Shown here: positions 43,301 to 52,159 of the stretch, one piece after another
Position numbering within the stretch: position 1 is the first letter of the stretch
Layout: each line of letters begins with the position of its first letter
NCBI GenBank assembly: GCA_034508935.3
Contig: CM067442.1
Location: forward strand, 93,406,152 to 93,470,151
Direction: 5' to 3'
DNA length: 64,000 bases
Source: Berghia stephanieae
Lineage: Eukaryota; Mollusca; Gastropoda; Nudibranchia; Aeolidiidae
Translations under genes and position numbers: made by a program
The notes under the pieces: generated by a model
Told to the model about the DNA's origin: nothing
Database searches by the model: none
What the model saw: the letters and a program-made list of their open reading frames with translations, nothing else

Positions 43301-46300
43301 TACATCAGAATTTTTGGCCAAATGGTCAAAATTTCAATCCTCCACTATCAGATTCTGATTAGGTACTCCAAACCAGCCACTATCGGGTAAAATTGTGATG
43401 AAAATCGGGAAAATTCATCACTTTCACACTGCTACTCTCAAATAATGTGTAAAATGTATGCATTACACTTGGTGTCATTGTAAAGATCATCCTTTTTTCT
43501 TTATGATAGGGAAAAAAGAAAATGGTTTTGTTCAATAAGTAATATTAATAGATTTGAATAAAAATGTGTAGAAAACGGTTGGTCGGAATGCTCACGGTCA
43601 GTTTTTATGACCTCATCTTTTTCAACCGGATGTCTTGCGAGCGCCGTTTATGAGATCGGGAAATGAATGGTGTTATTTGAAGCAGAATTGAATTCTCTTT
43701 CGTTTGGTATATAATTTTATATTGTATAAAATCATATTCCTCTCTAAAAATCGATTTTTTTGAAGTTTTTGACAAAAAAAATGCCGAAATATGAGAACAT
43801 TGAAACGAAACTTACATGAAATGAAAAAGTATTCAATTTTCTATTCATGGTAAAAATTCGAAACTATTTTATGGAACAGCGTCCGCAAGCTGGCTATTTA
43901 AAAAGAACGACCATGCCCGGCGAAGTCATTCAAACGAAGGAGCCGAGTTGACGTTAGTCGACTCGCGACTAGTTGTAAACAAGGTGTGATTGATTGATTG
44001 ATTTCATTCAAGAATGGATTCAAAGCTCATTATAGGTAAGTTATATGTTTGAAATCTACTTTCTGATCATTGAAAATATTGCTTTTTTTATATTAGTTAG
44101 TTTTTTTTTTGTCAAAATCGTAAACGCAGTGTCTTTTAAAATTCTTTCACTTGCGGTATTCCCTCGTATCCAGCAACTGGGAACTTTGTGGCACTTTGTA
44201 TTTTTTTATGTTATATTTTCCCCTAAACAAATACCAGTAAGACTTTAATCAGTTATCTAATTTTATATGACACCAATCTAAATTTTATTTTAATGAATAA
44301 TACAGCTGTATTTTGTCATCTTAATACACTAGACTTTTGTGGCGATGAAATCTTGATTTCAAAATGGCGGACACTCAATTCAGGTTTCGGACGAGTCCAT
44401 TGCGGACAACTTATCGAGATTCACATTAGTTTTGTTTTAGTTCGAATGCGTTCTAAGGTTATTGGTTAAGAAATTATCATTAATTATTATTATTATAGAG
44501 GCGTATGTGACTTTACAGCAATAGTAAGCTTTTTTTAAAAAAAATTATGTTATGAAACTTTGCTTTGGATGGGCTCAGACCCCTGTCAATAATTTGGATG
44601 TGGACTGATTTGTTTATAAAGTTATATGACTATTGTGATCCTTCAATATAATTTCAGTAGATCAAATATTAATTGTGCGCTACCAGACTGCCTGGTACTT
44701 ATTATTACTAGCTATTACCATGGCAAATGACTTTTTTTTTTTTCATATTCATGTTGTAATTATTGCCTATTCATCAGATTCAGATTATTGTTTGGTATTT
44801 TTTATTTATTGGGGATAATAATAACGTGTATCTATTTCAATGTTTGTGTAAGGAAGATTTTGATTTTAATGATAAAATTAGTAATTTTCATTTTGATATA
44901 TTTCCTCAGATGATGATGTTTACCAAGGGTTAAAAAATACCTTTTTGGTATCTGGGAGAGGTAGACGACCAGATTTGCCACCAATAAAAGTGAACCAGAA
45001 GTTACTTGTACAGCTTTATTTTTTGAAGCAGGAATCGGAGAACTGCTCATCAAAAAAATCTTGGAAGGAGGTGACTATATTTTTATTTCGTCATTTATAT
45101 GTAATCACGTTTTTTTCAGAGAAGTTTCCCAAAGCTATCATGTGATCATCCATTGTCAAGAAGTGAGCAAAGTCAAGACAGTTGTTCTCTGACCGCTTTT
45201 TTTAAATTTTTTTTTTGCTGGCTAAGATTAAGATGTTTTGTTACAGGAAGAAATCGGTGAGGATCATATGAAGGGGTATTGGTGCATTTCAGTGCCTAGT
45301 GGGATTCACTGTACATATGAGTAAGCATTGCTAACGAGAAAGGTACAGAGTTAGGTAACAATTGACAATGTAAAATTGTGTTGTATTGCCATTGTCTCAT
45401 CTTTTCAAATAATTTGATTTCAGATTGAAGACTGTCTTCTACGGATATCCCCAGACCTTGCATCACACAGATCACGGATAAGGCATGCAGTGGAGCGTGC
45501 TTACCAGAGATTCTGCATGCAACGGCATGATCTGTCGTTCCTGGAATGTGGGGTTGACTTCGACTTTATTTCGGATAAGTTGTCGAGTTTTGGCATCACC
45601 CGTGCTTCATTGCCCTTTCCGTCTGCATCTTCACTGGATTTGAAACACATCGATAACGGATTAGTTATTGATATTGAACTTTCCAGGAGGGATATGGGAT
45701 TAAGTTCAAACACAACGGCTCAATGGGTTTGTCATTTATCTGGACTGAGCATCAATTCTAAACTTTTTTGTGTCCTAAAAAAAACATTCAAAGAGTATGA
45801 ACGACTCAGGAGCAACAAGACCAAACATCCTGAAAGGCTTCAGCAATTTCTGCTATCAAAATTTTCCCTTTCTTCGTCTCCACAACCACCCTCACATCTA
45901 CAGCCTTCATCATTGCCATTACAAGAGCACCCTACGCCTCGCCCACCCACCCCACTACGATCTAGTCCAACTCCAACTACTCCAAAGCTGAAAGATGACC
46001 AGTTACATTTGATTCAGTCTTTGAATGAAAAACTTCTAATTGTTGAATCTGCACTACGTGATATTCAATCGGAGAAATTTTCTCTACTGGAGGAGGTAAA
46101 AGGACTGAAAGAGAAACTTAGTTCAGCTGAGGATAAAGCTTTAGTTACTGTGTCTAAATTAGAAGAAAAGTTTGAAGCTGAATTAAAGAAAAAAGATTTA
46201 AAGTTAAAAGAAATTAAAGCTGGGCATGACAAAATTTGTAAAGATTATTGCTCAACTATATCTGTTTTACACAGTGATTTAAATAAGAAAGATTTGTCCT

Positions 46301-49300
46301 TACAGAAAATGAAGTCAAAAAATAAATACCTTACAGATGAGTTACAGAAAGAGATCATCAGATATGAAAATTTAGAAGCTAATCCATTTGAAATTAAAAT
46401 TAAAAATTCTAAAAATAATGAATATTCTGATGATGTCAGGAAAGCTGTCATCGCCTTAGTTTGTGAGACAGGTGTCTCAGCTAAAAATGTAAAAAAAGTA
46501 ATTGATATTGTATCAAGCAATATTTTTCATTATGTATTTTCTGAAAATTTACCTTGTGCTCAAACAGTTTTAAACATGTGTGATGAGGCTTTTGTCCTTT
46601 CAAATATGCAAACTGTTGAAAATGTTTTAAAATCTGAAAATGCTACGTTTCATTTTGATGGTACATCAAGAGATCAGAAAAAGATAGTGGGACATCAGTT
46701 CACTTTAGATAGTGGGGAAACCTTTTATCTGGGGTTTTTGCCTGTTGCCACTGAAAATTCTGACACTCTTTTGGATATTGCTATGATTGTTATTAGTAAT
46801 TTAGTTGATTGCTATAAAGATGTGTACTCCATTTCTCCTGATATTATTTTAAGAGAAATTCTTTCTAAAATTACTAGTGTCATGTCTGATAGGGCTGCGC
46901 CCAATATTCTTTTTGGTCATAAATTTACAGATAAACTAAACGCTGAGCTTGGAGATTCCCTTCAGATCAGTTTTTTGCATTGTAATGCACATTTTCTATT
47001 AGGAATTAGTTCTGCCTTTGAAAAGACATTGTCAGTTTTTGAACGAAAGTTGATCACTCAGGACGATGAGTATTTAGGAAGGGACAAAGATGGGGCCTTT
47101 TCATTTTTTAGCAAAGATTCAGAGTCTGCGACAAATAGAATAATTCGATGTACTTGTAATTTGTTGGGTCCCAGGGGTGACCAGAAAAATGGATGTCGTC
47201 CACAGTGGATTACTTTTTGTTCTGATACTCACAATGTTGTTCCCATTCCTAGTTTTAAGTCCAACAGGTTTAATTGCTTTTTTGAAGCTGCTGTTTCTAT
47301 TTTATTCCACCATGACAATTTATTGAATTTTTTCACTTCTGGTATTTTACATGATAACCCAAATTTATTCATTAAGAGTGTTACTCATGACCTTCAAGAT
47401 TTAAGGTTAATGTCATTGGTTTGTTGTATTGCCCTATTTTGTTTAAAAGTCACTTCGCCTTATTGGTTTCTTGTCAAGAGTAATACAGTGAAGTATACTG
47501 ATTTTTTTATGTATGTTCAAATGATGCATGACTGTTTTAAGAAATGGGCTGATGATCCCTCTGAATTACTTGATATTTCTTTTACATCTGTTTTTGGAGA
47601 TGCTCTCCCTTTTTCCAAATCCCCTGCATTTGATAATGGTACATAGTCAAATTGACAAATTTAATAATGTTGTAATGATTGATTTGTTAAAAATATTATG
47701 CAAAGATGTTTCTTCTGTTACTGAGAGACAGTTGAAAGATTTTTTAAATGATGGTTATTATGCTCATGTCAGTGATGAAATGAAAAGAACATTGAGCCAT
47801 TGTCCTCTTACAAATTTGGTTGGTGAGAGTGCATTTGGTGATTTCGATTATGACATTAGTAAAAGGAGAAATGCATCACTCCATAATCGGTCCACCATTC
47901 ATGCTGTCAAACGCAATAAGACAATATCGTTTTTATCTAAAAAGTCTGTTGAAGAGCAAGGGCTCATGTTCAAAGTAGCTAGAAAGCATGGGAAGAAAAT
48001 GCGAAATGAGAGTAAGATGTTAAAAGATAAAGTAGATAATGATATAAGATTGAAATTTGTAGAGAATCAACAGAAGAAGATTGATAAGCAGATAAAGGAT
48101 ATGGAGAATATTTCCAAGGTTGAACGAGATGTTGAATTACACGGTGGGCCCTGTCGAACAGATAAAGATGTAATTGATTTATTTGACAGGCTTAGAGTTG
48201 AAAATTATTCAATGACAAAGATAAAAGATATATTGAAGAGTGAAATACGTTTTCATAAATGTATGTCGGGCGGAAGGAGTTTAAGATTTGGTGATGTTGA
48301 TTTTATGTTGGATGCTTTAAAGTCTTTTTTAAAATCAAATTCTGTTTCTGGTGACATTGAGAACCCATCAAAGAAGCGAAGAGTTATATAGCCTGATTGA
48401 GTTTAATTTCTTTTTCAAGCATTAATGATTTAATGTGCATTTTTTTTGTTGTGATTTCTCGGTTTCGGATTATTTTTCTCTCTCAATTTTCATAGCTTAG
48501 TCTGAAGCTGCTGAAGTTATCTAATTTATTTTACTAAGGAGATCATACTATTTCTGAATTGTACGTTATTCATGCTGTACGTATGAAGTGTTTTATTTGT
48601 ATATCCTGACATTTTGCATATTTGTGAGTTTTTTTATTAGGTGAAATTTTTGTGATTTCATTATTTCAGTCTTGCTTCATGTTCTTTAATGACCAATGTG
48701 TGGCTTGCATACTTTGGCTATTTACATTTTGTCATTGTATGGATAATGAACTTTAATTTGATGTATCACATGAATATGTACATGTTTTTATTATTTTTTA
48801 ATGAATTTTTAAAAATCGTTCAAATTGCTCTTTTTTACCTCCCTTGTCGTTTTATGTGAAATTGGCTTCGGAGCCATTTTCAAGACCTTTTAAAAGTAAA
48901 ATAAAGTTCTTTAATATGCTTGGAAAAAAATAGGCGTGTTCCCTGTGTTGCTGTCTGTCTGTCTAGCAAGTTTTAGGTATGTGGTTTGATTACTTTTCAT
49001 TTTACAATAGCGCAAAGTTGACACCGGAGCAAGTTGCGCGAAGGCGCATATTTTTCGAATCTTCAATATTGCGTAAATTCCTTAATAATTGAGTTAGAGG
49101 GCTCATTTTGGTATCAAACTTCTTAGAAAATTGAGTACTATGTGATGAAACATAGACTTTTTGGTTTTTTCTTAACTCAAAATTTGGTTTGGTGTACCTA
49201 TTCTGATATTTCATTATTGAGGAAAGTTTAAGATATATTTAAAAAAAAAATGTCCTTGGAGTATTGAATATTAAGTCAATTTAGCATAGTTGAATGAAAT

Positions 49301-51838
49301 GACAAAAAGTGACGGAAATCTTGCATTTTATACTGTGTCTTCTATCCCCTTATATCTATTTTCCAACATGCTTTCTGTCTTTGTCTTGGAATGGGATTAC
49401 TTGGCCCTGTCCTGAGTCCTGGCTGGGAGGGAAACAGTCGAATGCATAGTTATTGTTTTGGGAGATGATATTTTTTTCCTTGTAAATCATCTCTCTGTTA
49501 TGTATCATTATATTTATTTTTAATGTATAATGTAAGCATTTGAGTGTTTTCCTCTTTGTTGGATTTTGTGCTTGTGTCCGGATGAGACTTATAGGTGATT
49601 TCAAACTAAGTACATTGGTGGTATGCTCTTGGATTCTACATCTGATCTCTATTTGTTCCTAGTTCCCCTTTTGTCTTACTTTTTCTTGCGTGCTTTAATT
49701 GTAATTCCAGAACTTTTTACTATCCCATTTTCTTCCATTTTACTGGCGCTGATATAACCTAAATGTGTTGCAAGCGCCGTAAAACCCTTAAAAACTAAAC
49801 AATTGCATTTTGATCTGAGATTTAAACAGTCACTGATATAACTCTTTATATTTAAACTAAATTTTTTTTATTTTGGAAAGAAAATTCCAATTTTTTGTTA
49901 GGTGCCACTGTCAGGTCTGATTTGATCATCATAACCAATTTTTATCATAAGTGTAAAGAACCTGTGTCAAACAGCAATTATGACCCTCCGCTAATATCTT
50001 TTATTCAAAGTAATTATATTGATGTACTTGCCTTATTTGATCCGTATTTTAATGAAAGTGGTTGCATTAAAAAAAATGATATATCTTTCAGGCTGGCAGA
50101 GAGATTCGGTTGGGAAGAAGAAAATTGAAAGGAAAAGTAAGCAAAACGTTTTTCCTCTTTTACTCATGTTTTGAACACAGCATATTTTTTTCATACTGAT
50201 TAGCAACAAAATAATATTATAGTTTGATTTGTTTATCTAAGTTATTCGAGATATGTTTGCAAATGAATGATTCATTTTGATTCATATATGAATTTTATTG
50301 GTGTAACAAGATAAAACTTCTTTTGGTGAAAATGAGAAAAAGAATATTTTAGTTTCTTTTTTCTGTTACAGACCACTCTGATAAATAGCACACCTTCAGG
50401 AATTTGGATTAGTGTATCGATTAAGCAAAGTGTTTGATTATGTATAGTGGTTAAATACATTAAAACCACAAACAAATCTTTTAAGCATGTGTAGCACATA
50501 GTGGAATGTGCTATTAAGCAGAGAAGACTGTACCAGTTATGTCTGCAATTGCATTTTCAGGAAATGTTTTATGGATCTAATACCAGAATCTATCATATGA
50601 AGGTGAATAAGATATTTTGTCACTGATTGTCCTTCTGGGGTTATTAATTGGTGATAATGTCTTTTGAAAAATAAAGCATTCCTTCTATTTTGCCCCGATA
50701 TCTTGGTAAAGTTGAGCTTTTAATTTTTAAAGCACTCGCTTAACATGCAAAGGGATTGAGATTGATCCTGGTGCAGTTGAGATTTGTTTTCTGACACCCT
50801 GTCTCCCAGCAGTGCAATGATTGGGTAGCTGGGTCTGTTAGATCTGATGAAATGTACTTTGTGATAGACTAGCTTCAAATCCAAAATTTACCAAGCAATT
50901 ACTATTGTCCGTTTCACGCTATGGAAACCGGGATAAACTCCGGCTGTGTGGGCCTATGTGCTCTACTACTTTTTTCCCTCTATTTTGTCCTCTATCAGAA
51001 TGCCGTCATCAGTTGTTTTTTTTAGAATCTTTGCTGCTCTGTCTCTTTAATATATGTGATTCTGGAAGTGAAAGTTTGTCTTGATTTCATTACAATTTGG
51101 CAGATGCCACGCTACACAGTTGGTCGATTCCTCCAGGACAGAGAACACTGGAGTCAGCTGCAGGATCCTCATCACTCTTTTCATATGACAGCCACTGGTA
51201 GCAGCATCAACATCAACACCACCAATAATAACAACATCAGCAATAGTAATAACAACAGTAACAATAGTGGGCAGCAGGCAGGGGAGTTTAAAAAACGAAG
51301 ACATTTGCAGAGAATCTGTGTTGGGGAAAGTGAGTAATAATTTTTAATTTTAGTTTGCGGTTCTAATTTAATCTTAACAACATTATTGTCCACCAGTGCC
51401 CATGACCATTTTGTGTGGCATTGGCCTATAGCTCTGATGGACTATTCTTTTCCTTTAGATTTATTCTATCTGAACATTCAAGAAAATAAATCAGATTCTG
51501 ATGTTGTCATCTTTCAATCTTATATATGTTTCTTATTTTACAGCTCATAGTCGTTTTCTTTACTTTAATTACTTGCTTATGGTTTTCATTATTTTGTTCA
51601 CTTTTTGACCTCAGTTTTAAAGTTCTTAGAAACACCCAATTACTTTATTTTGGCATGGTTTGTAACTTTCATATGTTATGGATTTTCAGGCTCTTCTTCA
51701 GTCGACCCCACAATGGAGGGCAAATCCAGCCTCAGGACCAGTCTCAGTACATCAATAAGTAAAAGTTCATCAAGTCCGACTACTGCCTTAAGGAGAAGCA
51801 CCAGGAAGACTGGTTCATCAAGTGTATCAGACTCATGA
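40390..51838 (+). CDS. GPATCH2L-like: GPATCH2/GPATCH2L-like nuclear protein, five coding exons
   Basis: Coding exons are 40407(start)-41155, 41740-41807, 42916-43123, 51104-51329 and 51690-51838, with matching phases and GT/AG borders. Similarities to the human paralogues run in order: MDELVHDLATALEETA, SEASESSIDEH, HSDSDD, ESDSFTENLSP, RRRRKFKSMAVD, ESSLSSSEFDS, DDEQSDFFHE and P(W)WE. SEASESS and ESDSFTEN are closest to GPATCH2L. No G-patch follows; the protein ends in a Ser-rich tail (RRSTRKTGSSSVSDS), again as in GPATCH2L. Length is about 467 residues (human GPATCH2L about 480). Function is poorly known; GPATCH2 partners the helicase DHX15 through the G-patch missing here. Exon 3 lacks one base. 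Intron 3 is 8 kb and holds a DNA transposon. Confidence 0.88.
40407..41155 (+). CDS. GPATCH2L-like: GPATCH2L-like coding exon 1
   Basis: It encodes about 250 residues, with the conserved MDELVHDL block near the start. Either ATG 40407 or ATG 40473 (immediately at MDELV, the start used by human GPATCH2L) could initiate. The frame is open to the acceptor at 40389, so an upstream coding exon cannot be excluded. Basic patches KKRRGIRR, RRRRKFK and KRKRSTKSK are likely nuclear localisation signals. Ends phase 2 at TTTCACA/GTGAGT. Confidence 0.88.
41740..41807 (+). CDS. GPATCH2L-like: GPATCH2L-like coding exon 2
   Basis: A 68-bp exon encoding ESSLSSSEFDSDININTED, then ARE. It aligns with the SSxxSSxDxGLFTNDEGRQ segment of the vertebrate proteins. 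Acceptor CTTTTCAG/GG, donor GAAG/GTTTGT; phase 1 out. Confidence 0.85.
41880..42915 (+). other. Intron 2 of the GPATCH2L-like gene
   Basis: About 1.1 kb of AT-rich sequence with no repeat or gene that I can support. Confidence 0.5.
42916..43123 (+). CDS. GPATCH2L-like: GPATCH2L-like coding exon 3, with an apparent -1 shift
   Basis: It encodes ADDEQSDFFHEPGPACGIPD, then IVP, matching human GDDEQSDWFYE...GITGVVPWWE. The sequence CCTTGTGGGAG should read as Pro-Trp-Trp-Glu but lacks one G (about 42984-42989) and would stop 4 codons later. In the adjacent frame the conserved part continues SDFEKILTGTFEHLPRYGSQ and SFKAKVGKLVSG. It leaves in phase 0 (GGT/GTAAGT), matching exon 4. Confidence 0.85.
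43895..43902 (+). promoter_or_regulatory. Candidate TATA box of the transposase gene
   Basis: TATTTAAA lies about 112 bp upstream of the proposed ATG at 44014, in otherwise GC-richer sequence. Motif and position only. Confidence 0.3.
44014..48391 (+). CDS. Transposase-like protein, RNase H-like fold suspected (D-D-CxxH-E)
   Basis: Exons 44014-44035, 44910-45070 and 45424 onward join in phase: MDSKLII+DDDVYQGLKN...SSKKSWKE+IEDCLLRISPD. The last exon carries 740 codons, ends at TAG 47644-47646, and continues in the +1 frame to 48391, for a total of about 1,060 residues. Order: an N-terminal GRxRPDLPP region; a conserved AYQRFC...LECGVDFDF block; a Pro-rich linker; a coiled coil (about 46000-46380); HFDGTSRD (first D at 46657); MSDRAAPN (D at 46888); HCNAH (46978-46992); NRFNCFFEAA; then NLVGESAFGDFD (E at 47825), KRNKT and a basic tail ending KKRRVI. 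D, D, C-x2-H, E is the order seen in hAT/MULE-like transposases. I cannot name the superfamily. Confidence 0.75.
44910..45070 (+). CDS. Transposase exon 2
   Basis: Phase 1 in, phase 0 out (CCTCAG/AT and AAGGAG/GTGACT). It encodes DDDVYQGLKNTFLVSGRGRR, PDLPPIKVNQKLLVQLYFLK and QESENCSSKKSWKE. The tail joins naturally to IEDCLLRI of exon 3. Confidence 0.7.
45424..47646 (+). CDS. Transposase exon 3, first reading frame
   Basis: It holds the N-terminal domain, Pro-rich and coiled-coil segments, the first two acidic motifs and the CxxH motif. It runs without interruption for 740 codons, which argues for recent activity. The frame ends at TAG; the conserved sequence continues in the next frame. 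Confidence 0.85.
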   Translation: MEDCLLRISPDLASHRSRIRHAVERAYQRFCMQRHDLSFLECGVDFDFISDKLSSFGITRASLPFPSASSLDLKHIDNGLVIDIELSRRDMGLSSNTTAQWVCHLSGLSINSKLFCVLKKTFKEYERLRSNKTKHPERLQQFLLSKFSLSSSPQPPSHLQPSSLPLQEHPTPRPPTPLRSSPTPTTPKLKDDQLHLIQSLNEKLLIVESALRDIQSEKFSLLEEVKGLKEKLSSAEDKALVTVSKLEEKFEAELKKKDLKLKEIKAGHDKICKDYCSTISVLHSDLNKKDLSLQKMKSKNKYLTDELQKEIIRYENLEANPFEIKIKNSKNNEYSDDVRKAVIALVCETGVSAKNVKKVIDIVSSNIFHYVFSENLPCAQTVLNMCDEAFVLSNMQTVENVLKSENATFHFDGTSRDQKKIVGHQFTLDSGETFYLGFLPVATENSDTLLDIAMIVISNLVDCYKDVYSISPDIILREILSKITSVMSDRAAPNILFGHKFTDKLNAELGDSLQISFLHCNAHFLLGISSAFEKTLSVFERKLITQDDEYLGRDKDGAFSFFSKDSESATNRIIRCTCNLLGPRGDQKNGCRPQWITFCSDTHNVVPIPSFKSNRFNCFFEAAVSILFHHDNLLNFFTSGILHDNPNLFIKSVTHDLQDLRLMSLVCCIALFCLKVTSPYWFLVKSNTVKYTDFFMYVQMMHDCFKKWADDPSELLDISFTSVFGDALPFSKSPAFDNGT
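47640..48391 (+). CDS. Transposase exon 3, second reading frame (C-terminal domain)
   Basis: This frame is open from 47528 and overlaps the first by 119 nt. Convincing protein begins just after the first frame's stop: SQIDKFNNVVMIDLLKILCK, then CPLTNLVGESAFGDFDYD, KRRNASLHNRS, HAVKRNKT and a Lys/Glu-rich helix. It contains the putative catalytic Glu. Either one extra base was gained or a +1 ribosomal shift occurs at ACA-TAG-T. Confidence 0.8.
49328..49805 (+). repeat. Repeat family R1, copy 4
   Basis: TGTGTCTTCTATCCCCTTAT through TTGCAAGCGCCGTAAAACCC with an AAACTAAAC tail. It is very similar to copy 3 (36.4 kb) and lies 30-40 bp outside the DNA transposon's right end. Confidence 0.8.
49905..50128 (+). 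other. Unrecognised open frame after a plausible splice acceptor
   Basis: TTTTTTGTTAG precedes about 74 codons beginning GATVRSDLIIITNFYHKC and ending SGCIKKNDISFRLAERFGW before a TGA. The composition is protein-like and not repetitive. It does not fit in phase after GPATCH2L-like exon 3 and resembles nothing I know. It could be a stray exon of another gene or element. Confidence 0.3.
51104..51329 (+). CDS. GPATCH2L-like: GPATCH2L-like coding exon 4
   Basis: Phase 0 in. It encodes MPRYTVGRFLQDREHWSQLQ and DPHHSFHMTATGSS, then an Asn/Ser-rich stretch (NTTNNNNISNSNNN) and GEFKKRRHLQRICVGE. The basic GEFKKRR occupies the place of GDIKRRRK/RDIKRKRK in the vertebrate proteins. Ends phase 1 (GGAAA/GTGAGT). 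Confidence 0.8.
51690..51838 (+). CDS. GPATCH2L-like: GPATCH2L-like coding exon 5 and stop
   Basis: Phase 1 in (GATTTTCAG/GC). It encodes SSSVDPTMEGKSSLRTSLST, SISKSSSSPTTALRRSTRKT and GSSSVSDS before TGA. Ser/Thr-rich with no G-patch, consistent with the GPATCH2L form. Confidence 0.8.
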
Positions 51839-51966
51839 TTTTTGGTCTCTAGAAATTAGTTGCTGGCCTGCATTCATCTGTAAAGCATCCTTGTGTTCAT
51901 CGGCTTATCTGTGTAGATAGTAGAAAATGGTAGGGACTGCCTAAAGCCTGTGATCGTGAAAATGCT

Positions 51967-52042
51967 AACGAAAGAGTGAAAATGGAGAGGCTTTGTATTG
52001 TATTATTCCCATATGAAGCCTCTCCATTTTCACTCTTTTGTT
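51967..52042 (+). ncRNA. Long perfect hairpin in the GPATCH2L-like 3' UTR
   Basis: The left arm AACGAAAGAGTGAAAATGG... (51967-51993) pairs with 52016-52042 over 27 bp with one G-U. Five more pairs (two of them G-U) follow before a loop of about 12 nt. It lies 128 bp after the stop codon. The size and stem resemble a pre-miRNA or endo-siRNA hairpin, but a young inverted duplication would look the same. No function is shown. Confidence 0.5.
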
Positions 52043-52121
52043 TGTGTAGATAGTGTAGATTTTGGCTTGGATATTGATACTACAATGAAATGCCTTTTTA
52101 TTTTACTCCAAGTAAAAATGA

Positions 52122-52143
52122 AATAAATTATAGTTGTAATAAA
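52122..52143 (+). terminator. Polyadenylation signals of the GPATCH2L-like gene
   Basis: AATAAA at 52122-52127 and again at 52138-52143, 284-300 bp after the stop codon, followed by a T-rich downstream region. Confidence 0.6.
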
Positions 52144-52159
52144 AATTTGTGTTTTATTT

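Larger units (their letters stand above)
43290..49295 (+). mobile_element. Unclassified ~6-kb DNA transposon in GPATCH2L-like intron 3
   Basis: Inverted similarity marks both ends: AGGTACTCCAAACCA (43361-43375) against AGGTACACCAAACCA on the minus strand (49199-49185). TTCATCAC lies 39 bp inside the left copy and 36 bp inside the right one, TACTC-CAA motifs follow, and CATGCTACAT against TATGCTAAAT lies outside. The colinear order supports degenerate terminal inverted repeats of about 130 bp. Between them is one spliced transposase-like gene. I could not read a target-site duplication; the exact ends are uncertain by about 20 bp. Confidence 0.7.

Noticed and set aside
45247-45320. Extra transposase exon (EEIGEDHMKGYWCISVPSGI)
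   Set aside because: It has AG and GT borders, but its 74 bp would break the frame between exons 2 and 3, which join directly in phase 0.
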